A stretch of 14,164 nt of DNA, from NCBI GenBank assembly GCA_937915565.1, contig CALDMH010000018.1, positions 1 through 14,164 of the forward strand. The letters run 5' to 3'. The translations under genes were made by a program, and so were the position numbers. Shown here piece after piece: positions 1-6,493 of the stretch (within the stretch, counting starts at the first letter, position 1; each line of letters starts with the position of its first letter). The notes under the pieces were generated by a model, which saw only the letters and a list, made by a program, of their open reading frames with translations, did not search any database and had not been told where the DNA came from. The stretch is from an uncultured Clostridia bacterium. GTDB lineage: Bacteria > Bacillota > Clostridia > Christensenellales > Borkfalkiaceae.

Positions 1-3000
1 TAACGAATAAGATATTCGAGTGTATTAACAATAAGGATTACTTCGGAATAGTGACTTACTACTTCGGAGACGTGAACGTCGGCGAACTCGTACAGCTCTT
101 CGACGGAAAATTCACGGAAAGCGAAAACGAGTGGAACTATAACGGAAAACCCGTGAAACTTATCGTAACGGACGTATTCAACGTAACCGTAAAAGACGTC
201 GACGAGTGGAGAAAAACCGCGTTTGTCGATAAGCATTACAGCACAGCGGTTGTCAACGCCTCCAATACCGTGTTTAAAGATAGGACTTTCGAGGACTATA
301 CGCAAAACTTTGGTATGAATTACATCAGCGAGAAAGAGTTGTTCAAACCTATCCGCGAAACGAAAGTCAGGATTTTCGTGGAAAAACTCGTCAGAACGAA
401 GACGACCAAGGAAAGACTCGATTATCTTAAAACGTTCATCACCGGAATGAAACTCGGAGCTGTTGCGGAACTCGTTGACGGCGTTGCTTCCCCGACGACG
501 GAAGGCGGACACTGGACGTACAGAACGGGAGATATTCCTTACGTTCTCGGCGATATAATGGACCTCACGTTCGACGACGTGCTTGCGATGTTCTTTGCAA
601 ACGAAGGCGAAACGTTGCCGAAGTGGCAGACAAGAGTCGTAACTCTCGTCAATAAATACACCAAGAACGACGCGCATACGTTGAAGGTTTATATCGAAGA
701 CGCTGTTAAGAAAGCTATAAACGTCAAGGGCTTGGCAGACCTTGCTAATATCAAGATAGCCGAACTCGTAACCGTAGCGTTGAAAGAAAACGACTTCGAG
801 GTTGTTGCGGCGACGGACGGTACGCTCGAAAAATTCGGCGTGGTCGGCCAGTTGCCCGAATCGTTAAAAGAACTTGCGATTTACGTTTGCAACGTAACCG
901 ATAAAGTTCTTTTGGGCGATTACCTCACACAGCTTGACAACGTAACCGGCGGCGTATATCGCGACGAGGACGGCAAGTGGTTTAACGGAACGAAGGAAGT
1001 TACGGGAGTGCTTAAAGAAATTTACGCTCTTCCCACGACGTATTTGTTCGGTTTGGTCGCCGTTATAGCCGACCCGACGCTTCTTCTCGACGCCGTCGGC
1101 GGATATAAGATAGGTCAAATTATTCAGAAGCCTTATAACAACGCGCTTAAAGGTCTTGAATCCGAGATAAAGGTTAAGAACGGCGAATACTTCGTCGAAG
1201 GCTCGTTCAAGACGGTTATGGAAACGTTTATCAATATCTCCATAAGAGATATTCTCGACGATATTAAGGCAGGCACGTTCCTTCACGGCCTCTGGACGAA
1301 ACTCGTTCTCGACAGGTCGCTCGGCGATTACGTATTCGACCTTATCTCTCAATTCGGCAAAAAGTCGAACAACGCGGGAATAGGCCTCGTCGGCTACGCT
1401 TACGAAAGCCTTAACGCGGAAGGTCGTTACGAAACGCAAAAGAACTTCAAGAGAATTTACGATATAATCCTTAATTTCAGGTTCAAGGAAGACTTGCTCG
1501 ATCAAGGCGAGAACTTCGGCGCGCACCTTAAAGAAATGGTTCAGACGCTCTATATCGGCGATATATTCTACGATATAGTAAGAAGCGTTTCCAAGGGTAA
1601 GATTTGCGAGGGCTACGCTTATAAGAACTTCGAGAAATACGTGGAATACAAACTCGACAAGAACCTTGCGGAGGTTGTCGGAGCGGTGTTCAACGTACAG
1701 CTTCTCGATATATTCAACTGCTTCGGCTCGGATTTCGTGGCGAGGTTTAAGGACCTTCTTCAAGATAAGTTCGGAAATCTCACCTTCGGCGACTTCGTTT
1801 ACGATTTCTTCGCGCACAACCTCGCGGCGAAGCTCTCGCTCAAAGCGAACGGCTACGCTTACGAATATAAAGCGAATAACGAACTCCTTAAAGGTAAAAT
1901 CTCGAAGTTTATGAGAGCTACGTTCAATATCTCTCTCAACGACGTTGACAGATATATTAAAGAGTTCAATGCTGCGGCAAAGAAGAGCGACGCTATAATC
2001 GATATAGTTGCGGACGTTTACGGTTCGCTCAATCTCGGAAACGTATTCGGCGCAATCGCGGAGAAATTCACTGCGAAGAAACTCAAAATGGAATACGTCT
2101 TCGATGAAGATTACAACGTCACGATAAAGGGCAACTTCAAGGAAATAGCCAATATAATAGCTTCCTCGTCTATGGGCGACCTTCTCATAGCGATTAAGAA
2201 CAACAACGTCAAGAAGTACTTCATCGGCGAAGGCAAAGGAACTGAATACGGACTTATCGGAGGAGAGAAACTCGGCGATATTCTCGGATATTTGGTTCAA
2301 AGCAACGCGCTTAAAGGCTTCGTTAAGAACACGAAACTCGAAAGAGACGACGAGGCAGGAAAGTGGAACGTTGAAAAATCGTTCTCGCACCCGCTCGACA
2401 TTCTCTTCAACGACGTGACGATTAACGGATTCCTCCGCTCGATGAGCGACCCGAAAGAATTTATCGTCAATACGCTCGGCGAAGTTAAGCTCGGCGAAAT
2501 GCTCGGCAAATACCTCGTCGACGACGAATGGTTTAAACCCGAAGGCGATAAAGAAGAGTTCTCGGCAGAAAACGGCGGAACGATAATGAAACGCGTTTAT
2601 AGCGTAACGCTCAGCCAGATTCTTGCGGACGAATTCGATTTCAGCGCGGTTATAGAAGACGTTTACGTCGGCGAACTTATCGGCTACACTTATTGCGGTA
2701 AGAAGTACACCAAGATTGAAAAGGAATTCTCGCAATACATTCTTTGCGATAAGACCGGCCCCGAGCACGAGGACAATGCGGAAGGCTATCATATCCACGC
2801 AGACGAATGTGAAGTTACGACGCATACCGACGCAGCTCATCATAAGGCGGGTTGGTATAAGTCGAGAACGGACGGTAGCGGAAACGTTACTTACACGGCT
2901 GTCGACACCGTTTCTGGCGTAATGGCGAATTTGAGGCTCGGATACATCTTCGGCAACAAGGAAATCAAGTTCGGAGATATGTTCGGCAAGCTTCTTCTCG

Positions 3001-4619
3001 GCGACGTACTCGGTTACGGCTACTGCGGCAAGAAGTACACTAATTCCACTGCGGCGGACGCTAAATACGACCACTGCGGCGCGCACGAGGATAACGAAGA
3101 AGGTTACCACGTCCACCACGACGAATGTACTGTCGGTCACGCGGAAGGCGAACACGATAAAGACGTCACCTGGTACGCAAAGACGAAGAACGCTGCGGGC
3201 GAAGTTACCTATCGTAAAACGAACACTCTTGAAAATATGATTATGGACACCGGTATGAAAGAAATTATGAGCGGTAAGTTCGACATCAACAGCAAGATTG
3301 AAAACGTTTACGTCGGCGACCTTATGAATTACTACTACTGCGACAAGAAGTACACCAAAACCGAGGCGGAACACTCGCAATATAACCTTTGCAAGAAGAC
3401 CGGCTCCGAACACGAGGACAATGCGCAAGGCTATCACGTTCACCACGAATGTACCGTTCCCGACCACACCGCATCTCACGACGCAGGCTGGTATAAGAAG
3501 CAGGTAAATGAAGACGGAACCGTAAACTACGTAAAGGTTGACGCGGTTTCGAGAGTTACGGCGGATTTGAGGCTCGGTTACATAATCGGCAACGACAACG
3601 TGAAGCTCGGCGATATGTTCGGCGACCTTAAACTCGGCGAAGTTCTCGGTTACGAGAAGACCGCAAAGAGTTGGATTATAAAGGACGGCGGAACTTCTCG
3701 TCAGGCAAACGCGCTCGAAAGAACGTTGGCGGACGTTGAAATGAAGTCCATCTTGAACGGTACGTTCGATATAGACAACACGCTCAATTCGTTGAAACTC
3801 GGCAATCTTATGAATTACGAGTATTGCGACGGAACGGGCGACGAATGCTTAATCGAACATTCTCACCAGGAAGGCTGGTATAAGAAGAGCGGCGACGTCT
3901 GGACGATAATCGGCAGAGAGTTCTATTGCAGCGGCGACGGTAAGCATTGCGCTCCGGAACTCGGACATAACCACTCCTCCGGAACCTACACGGCGGGCTG
4001 GTATCACGAGGAAGCGACGGGCTTCGTTCTCAACACGAAGACCACGACGGAAGGAACTTTATACGGCAAACACATAGGTAACAACATCACGCTTTGTATC
4101 CTCAACAACACCGTAAACGATTTCCGTTCCGACGAATTCACGAAGTCGCTTATCACAAAGATTAACGAAGACGTTCTTCTCGGCGATATATTTGAAGTTT
4201 CCGAAATGGACGGACCTATCAAGCTCATCTCGCCCAACACGAGAATAGGCAAAATCAGCAGCGCGCTTGAAACGGCGGTTCAGAACGCCACGGCGAAAGA
4301 ACTTAATCAGTACGGACTTCTTCCCATAACCAACGAGGAAAATATGGATAAAGTTTACGGAAATATCATCAAGATTTCCGGAACGTACGATTCTGCAACC
4401 GGCGAGTGGAAGTGGAGAGAAGAAACCGATTCGTTCGGCTTCGTTGCAAAGAGCGAAACAACCGAAAAGGCTTCCGCAGCTTTGAATCCGTATCTTGAAA
4501 ATCCGGGATACGAATCCATAGTCTGGAACGACGTCGGTAGAGATTACTGGCAGTCGCTTACGGTCAACGAGCTCGTAGACGTATTGTTGACGAGCGTAAC
4601 GTTCCCGAATATGCCGTAA
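1..4619 (+). CDS. Giant modular repeat protein, 5'-truncated by window edge
   Basis: The frame is open from the left edge (first whole codon at base 3) to TAA at 4617-4619, so this is the C-terminal part of a larger protein of unknown function. The GTG at 51 opens the longest called ORF but has no Shine-Dalgarno site, and coding continues upstream of it. Residue numbers here count from that GTG (1522 residues). Residues 1-870 are acidic/lysine-rich and built of degenerate modules with motifs such as KLGDILGY, YIGDIFYD and FNISLNDV. GYAY-headed units start at 448, 521 and 601. Residues 868-1318 carry Cys/His-rich modules. The end shows no LPXTG sorting signal and no hydrophobic anchor, and ends in FPNMP. 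A secreted or cell-envelope role is only an inference from the repeat style; the missing N-terminus should hold any signal peptide. A perfect hairpin follows 21 bases after the stop. Confidence 0.88.
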   Translation, partial: TNKIFECINNKDYFGIVTYYFGDVNVGELVQLFDGKFTESENEWNYNGKPVKLIVTDVFNVTVKDVDEWRKTAFVDKHYSTAVVNASNTVFKDRTFEDYTQNFGMNYISEKELFKPIRETKVRIFVEKLVRTKTTKERLDYLKTFITGMKLGAVAELVDGVASPTTEGGHWTYRTGDIPYVLGDIMDLTFDDVLAMFFANEGETLPKWQTRVVTLVNKYTKNDAHTLKVYIEDAVKKAINVKGLADLANIKIAELVTVALKENDFEVVAATDGTLEKFGVVGQLPESLKELAIYVCNVTDKVLLGDYLTQLDNVTGGVYRDEDGKWFNGTKEVTGVLKEIYALPTTYLFGLVAVIADPTLLLDAVGGYKIGQIIQKPYNNALKGLESEIKVKNGEYFVEGSFKTVMETFINISIRDILDDIKAGTFLHGLWTKLVLDRSLGDYVFDLISQFGKKSNNAGIGLVGYAYESLNAEGRYETQKNFKRIYDIILNFRFKEDLLDQGENFGAHLKEMVQTLYIGDIFYDIVRSVSKGKICEGYAYKNFEKYVEYKLDKNLAEVVGAVFNVQLLDIFNCFGSDFVARFKDLLQDKFGNLTFGDFVYDFFAHNLAAKLSLKANGYAYEYKANNELLKGKISKFMRATFNISLNDVDRYIKEFNAAAKKSDAIIDIVADVYGSLNLGNVFGAIAEKFTAKKLKMEYVFDEDYNVTIKGNFKEIANIIASSSMGDLLIAIKNNNVKKYFIGEGKGTEYGLIGGEKLGDILGYLVQSNALKGFVKNTKLERDDEAGKWNVEKSFSHPLDILFNDVTINGFLRSMSDPKEFIVNTLGEVKLGEMLGKYLVDDEWFKPEGDKEEFSAENGGTIMKRVYSVTLSQILADEFDFSAVIEDVYVGELIGYTYCGKKYTKIEKEFSQYILCDKTGPEHEDNAEGYHIHADECEVTTHTDAAHHKAGWYKSRTDGSGNVTYTAVDTVSGVMANLRLGYIFGNKEIKFGDMFGKLLLGDVLGYGYCGKKYTNSTAADAKYDHCGAHEDNEEGYHVHHDECTVGHAEGEHDKDVTWYAKTKNAAGEVTYRKTNTLENMIMDTGMKEIMSGKFDINSKIENVYVGDLMNYYYCDKKYTKTEAEHSQYNLCKKTGSEHEDNAQGYHVHHECTVPDHTASHDAGWYKKQVNEDGTVNYVKVDAVSRVTADLRLGYIIGNDNVKLGDMFGDLKLGEVLGYEKTAKSWIIKDGGTSRQANALERTLADVEMKSILNGTFDIDNTLNSLKLGNLMNYEYCDGTGDECLIEHSHQEGWYKKSGDVWTIIGREFYCSGDGKHCAPELGHNHSSGTYTAGWYHEEATGFVLNTKTTTEGTLYGKHIGNNITLCILNNTVNDFRSDEFTKSLITKINEDVLLGDIFEVSEMDGPIKLISPNTRIGKISSALETAVQNATAKELNQYGLLPITNEENMDKVYGNIIKISGTYDSATGEWKWREETDSFGFVAKSETTEKASAALNPYLENPGYESIVWNDVGRDYWQSLTVNELVDVLLTSVTFPNMP
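1392..2204 (+). repeat. Tandem protein modules headed by GYAY (73-80 residues)
   Basis: Within the giant gene the 11-base string ggctacgctta occurs at 1392, 1611 and 1851, encoding GYAY at residues 448, 521 and 601. A diverged fourth copy (MEYVF) begins near residue 680. Each unit continues with a charged stretch, an amphipathic segment (for example RATFNISLNDV at 623-633) and a segment of the YIGDIFYDIV or NLTFGDFVYDF type. The units are strongly diverged except at these landmarks, which points to old duplications kept under selection for fold rather than recent copying. I do not recognise the domain family. Confidence 0.65.
2652..4004 (+). repeat. Cys/His-rich repeat block (five YC...HxH...GWY modules)
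   Basis: Residues 868-1318 of the giant protein. Five modules share the order Tyr-Cys, a second Cys, a His-x-His pair and a closing GWY or TWY. Their first Cys residues are C882, C992, C1097, C1259 and C1293. The three long ones also carry a His-Glu-Asp-Asn (HEDN) motif before GYHxH and then DEC or HEC. A 215-residue (645-base) super-repeat is visible: 2652-3296 aligns with 3297-3782, the second copy being shorter. By eye the DNA of the two copies is similar around 2700-2820 and 3345-3465. Only three Cys occur in residues 1-870. Metal binding or disulfides are plausible but not shown. The HxHxDEC core loosely resembles HTHTDAC-like motifs seen in some Gram-positive surface proteins. Confidence 0.75.
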
Positions 4620-4640
4620 TAAAACCTTACAAAAGCTTTA

Positions 4641-4670
4641 TCCGCGGGCGGGCAAAAGCCCGCCCGCGGA
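4641..4670. terminator. Perfect 13-bp GC-rich hairpin after the giant gene
   Basis: The left arm tccgcgggcgggc (4641-4653), an AAAA loop and the exact complementary right arm (4658-4670) form a perfect stem. It lies 21 bases past the giant gene's stop and 43 bases before the rpsF promoter -35 box. No T-run follows on either strand, so it is not a textbook intrinsic terminator. It could still act as a transcription block or 3'-end stabiliser, since no other terminator is visible here. Confidence 0.5.
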
Positions 4671-4713
4671 ATAAAAACGTTTGAGATTGCGCTTAAACCG
4701 ACCTTTCAAACGC

Positions 4714-4742
4714 TTGACAAGCGGAATAAAAAGAATTATAAT
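4714..4742 (+). promoter_or_regulatory. Sigma-A promoter of rpsF-ssb-rpsR
   Basis: TTGACA (4714-4719) and TATAAT (4737-4742) are both perfect consensus hexamers separated by 17 bases. They stand about 100 bases upstream of the rpsF start and fit strong constitutive expression of a ribosomal operon. Confidence 0.88.
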
Positions 4743-4754
4743 AATGTAACTTAT

Positions 4755-4821
4755 AACCATAATCGCCCTATTTGGCGACGGTTAAAAGTTCAAACCTTGC
4801 TTGCGGCATTCGTCCGTAAGC
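4755..4821 (+). promoter_or_regulatory. Structured rpsF leader (candidate S6:S18 autoregulatory element)
   Basis: The transcript leader is about 100 nt and can fold twice. Hairpin 1 (4755-4783) pairs aacc with ggtt and tcgcc with ggcga around the loop ctattt. Hairpin 2 (4799-4821) pairs gcttgcgg with ccgtaagc (one G-U) around a 7-nt loop. The GGGAGG ribosome site follows 11 bases later. In many bacteria an S6:S18 complex binds the rpsF leader and represses its own operon through a CCG-containing hairpin. CCG occurs here at 4814-4816 and 4821-4823, but I cannot confirm a match to that consensus. Assignment is therefore by position and folding only. Confidence 0.4.
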
Positions 4822-4845
4822 CGAATAAGTCCGGGAGGTAAAAAA

Positions 4846-5127
4846 ATGAACAAGTACGAAATGATTTACATTTTGGAATCTGCTCTTTCCGATGAAGCCA
4901 AAGACCAACTCATTGAGAAGCTCGACGGCGTTATCACGAAAAACGGCGGAGTTGTCGAAAAGACGGAAAAGTGGGGCATCAAGAAGCTCGCTTATCCTAT
5001 CGACTACAAAACTGACGGTTATTACGTATACGTTGCTTTTGAAGGCGACAGCAAGCTCGTTAGCGAAGTTAAAAGAGTTGTCGGCATCACAGAGCACGTT
5101 CTTCGTAGATTGATAACCAAAAGATAA
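4846..5127 (+). CDS. rpsF: Small ribosomal subunit protein S6
   Basis: S6 binds the central domain of 16S rRNA together with S18. The product of 93 residues is the usual family length. It starts MNKYEMIYIL, the conserved first beta strand, and carries the S6 signature region EKWGIKKLAYPI and the C-terminal VVGITEHVLRRLI segment. The start at 4846 is chosen over an in-frame TTG at 4801 because GGGAGG (4833-4838) sits 7 bases before the ATG and the protein then begins exactly like other S6 proteins. It is the first gene of the rpsF-ssb-rpsR operon, the order found across Firmicutes, and is preceded by a consensus promoter and a foldable leader. Confidence 0.97.
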   Translation: MNKYEMIYILESALSDEAKDQLIEKLDGVITKNGGVVEKTEKWGIKKLAYPIDYKTDGYYVYVAFEGDSKLVSEVKRVVGITEHVLRRLITKR

Positions 5128-5170
5128 TCTTAAAGTTTGAAGTCAAGCTCGACGACCAAGGAGAAAAATT

Positions 5171-5581
5171 ATGAACAAAGTATTTTTAATAGGCAATTTA
5201 ACGCGTGACCCCGAAATGAGCGAAACCCCGAGCGGGATTCCTTATTGCAGGCTCGGTTTAGCCGTCAACAGACCTTATTCCGGCAGCGACGGAGAACGCG
5301 CAACGGATTTCTTCAATATCACCGTATGGAGAGCGCAGGCCGAAAATTGCGGAAGATACCTTAAAAAAGGCAGCAAGGTGTCGGTTGTGGGAAGCCTTCA
5401 AAACCGTTCTTACGAGGATAAGGACGGCAACAAGAGGCAGGTTACCGATATAATCGCCAACGAAGTCGAATTTTTATCCGTAAGAAACCAGAGCGAAGCT
5501 TCGGGAGAACAGGAAACGCCCGTGAGGCCGTCGTCTAAACCGACGCTTCAACAGGTCGACGACGAAGAACTTCCGTTCTAA
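5171..5581 (+). CDS. ssb: Single-stranded DNA-binding protein
   Basis: SSB coats single-stranded DNA during replication, repair and recombination and recruits partners through its C-terminal tip. The 136-residue product begins MNKVFLIGNLTRDPE, the classic SSB N-terminus. It has an OB-fold through about residue 104, including FFNITVWRAQAENC (W53), SVVGSLQNRSYEDKDGNKR and the final strand VEFLSV. A short polar linker with Pro, Ser and Gln follows, and the protein ends in the acidic tip DDEELPF, the expected partner-binding motif. The linker is shorter than in Bacillus subtilis SsbA (about 170 residues). AAGGAG (5158-5163) lies 7 bases before the ATG. RecO, which docks on SSB tips in other bacteria, is encoded in the same window. 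Confidence 0.97.
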   Translation: MNKVFLIGNLTRDPEMSETPSGIPYCRLGLAVNRPYSGSDGERATDFFNITVWRAQAENCGRYLKKGSKVSVVGSLQNRSYEDKDGNKRQVTDIIANEVEFLSVRNQSEASGEQETPVRPSSKPTLQQVDDEELPF

Positions 5582-5640
5582 TCGTTTAACCCGGGTTGTT
5601 TCAAACGTTTGAGGCAAAGTTTATCGTGAAACGTTACGCT

Positions 5641-5670
5641 TTGTCGTTACCGTTAAAGTTTAATTATACT
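5641..5670 (+). promoter_or_regulatory. Possible weak promoter upstream of rpsR
   Basis: In the 131-base ssb-rpsR gap, TTGTCG (5641-5646) and TATACT (5665-5670) stand 18 bases apart, each a partial match to sigma-A hexamers. It might add rpsR transcription beyond read-through from the rpsF promoter. The gap is unusually long for this operon, but the match is weak and could be chance. Confidence 0.25.
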
Positions 5671-5712
5671 AACGGTTTTAAGAAAGAGAATTTCAAAAGG
5701 AGTAAAAATCAT

Positions 5713-6006
5713 ATGGAAGAAAAGACTACTAACGTAGCTGCAACGCCCGCAGCGGCTCCTGCCGCTCCGGCAGCTGCCAAAAAGCCTATGAGAAAAGCGC
5801 CGAGAAGAAAGGTTTGCGCTTTTTGCTTGGAAAAAGCTACCGAAATCGATTATAAAGACATCGCCAAATTAAAGAAATACGTCACCGAGAAAGGTAAAAT
5901 CCTTCCTCGCCGTATGACGGGCGTATGCTCGAAGCATCAAAGGCTTCTCTCTTCTGCAATCAAGAGAGCAAGGCTTGTTGCGCTTCTTCCCTTCAAAGGG
6001 GAATAA
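5713..6006 (+). CDS. rpsR: Small ribosomal subunit protein S18 with Ala/Pro-rich N-terminal extension
   Basis: S18 forms a heterodimer with S6 on the 30S platform. The 97-residue product has the S18 core from about residue 30: RRKVCAFC, then YKDIAKLKKYVTEKGKILPRRMTG and VCSKHQRLLSSAIKRAR. C35, C38, C72 and H75 are spaced as in the zinc-binding form of S18. Residues 8-22 are almost all Ala and Pro, a low-complexity extension that makes the protein longer than the 75-80 residues typical of S18. The start at 5713 is supported by AAGGAG (5697-5702), 10 bases upstream. An in-frame TTG at 5596 would add 39 residues unlike S18 and has no ribosome site. It is the last gene of the operon, followed by a terminator. 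Confidence 0.95.
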   Translation: MEEKTTNVAATPAAAPAAPAAAKKPMRKAPRRKVCAFCLEKATEIDYKDIAKLKKYVTEKGKILPRRMTGVCSKHQRLLSSAIKRARLVALLPFKGE

Positions 6007-6032
6007 GCCTTTTAGGGATAAAACGTTTAACG

Positions 6033-6068
6033 AAGAACTCGACTTTTCGGTCGGGTTCTTTTATTTTA
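6033..6068 (+). terminator. Intrinsic terminator of rpsF-ssb-rpsR
   Basis: aagaactcgac (6033-6043) pairs with gtcgggttctt (6050-6060) in an 11-bp stem with one G-U pair and a 6-base loop. It runs directly into a T-rich tail (6059-6068), 27 bases past the rpsR stop. Confidence 0.88.
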
Positions 6069-6105
6069 TCCGACTTTTCAGTCATTTTTTTCGGCGTTTT
6101 ATTGT

Positions 6106-6134
6106 TTCGCCCCGCGGCAAAGCCGCGGGGCGAA
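6106..6134. repeat. Perfect 13-bp GC-rich hairpin with AAA loop
   Basis: ttcgccccgcggc (6106-6118), an AAA loop and the exact complement (6122-6134) form a perfect stem. It lies after the rpsR terminator and 74 bases before yqfC. No U-tract follows on either strand. Its build (13-bp stem, GC core, short A-loop) matches the hairpin at 4641-4670, though the arm sequences differ. Confidence 0.55.
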
Positions 6135-6208
6135 TGCTTAAATAACCCTATTTTCGGTCAGCATAAGAGAGAAAAAAGTCGAATAAAATATAGAAGAGGA
6201 AACACGAA

Positions 6209-6493
6209 ATGGCTTTTGGCGATGGAATTTTACAATGTTTGGGGCTAAAAAACGAATTATCCCGCTGTCCTTTCAGGATAACCGTTTTCGGCAACGATGG
6301 CGCGATTATCGGCGGAGTTAAGAAAATTGCCGAAATAACCGAAAGCGAAATTGCTTTTATAACCGACAAAAAAATAGTTGCCATAAGCGGAAAAAACCTT
6401 AAAATAACTTGTTACGGCGAAAACGAAGCGGCAATTTCCGGCGTTATAAGCTGCGTTTCAATTTCCGATAGGAGAAAAGATGAGAGGAGATAA
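6209..6493 (+). CDS. yqfC: YabP/YqfC-family sporulation protein
   Basis: The small YqfC family belongs to the mother-cell (sigma-E) programme of endospore formation in Bacillus; its biochemical role is unresolved. The 94-residue product shows the family layout. A beta-rich core has the conserved IIGGVKKIAEITESEIAF region (33-50), then KKIVAISGKNLKI (54-66) and a closing AAISGVISCVSI (74-85). GAAGAGGA (6193-6200) precedes the ATG by 8 bases. Its last 14 bases overlap yqfD, whose ribosome site AGGAG lies inside this gene, so the two are almost certainly translationally coupled. I could not find a convincing sporulation-sigma promoter upstream. The polar tail SDRRKDERR is encoded largely by the overlap zone. 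Confidence 0.88.
   Translation: MAFGDGILQCLGLKNELSRCPFRITVFGNDGAIIGGVKKIAEITESEIAFITDKKIVAISGKNLKITCYGENEAAISGVISCVSISDRRKDERR

Noticed and set aside
864..3479. 871-codon open frame on the minus strand inside the giant gene
   Set aside because: It is a shadow of the strongly codon-biased + strand gene; no ribosome site, no recognisable domains, and its composition mirrors the opposite strand's codons.
4801..4845. TTG start extending S6 by 15 residues
   Set aside because: GGGAGG with good spacing and family-typical N-terminus favour the ATG at 4846; the extension overlaps the leader hairpin.
5596..5712. TTG start extending S18 by 39 residues
   Set aside because: No ribosome site there, no similarity to S18, and AAGGAG precedes the ATG at 5713.
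6135..6208. Sporulation sigma-E or sigma-G promoter ahead of yqfC (CATA and GCATA words seen)
   Set aside because: No pair of boxes has both acceptable sequence and spacing; expected biologically but not supported by sequence.
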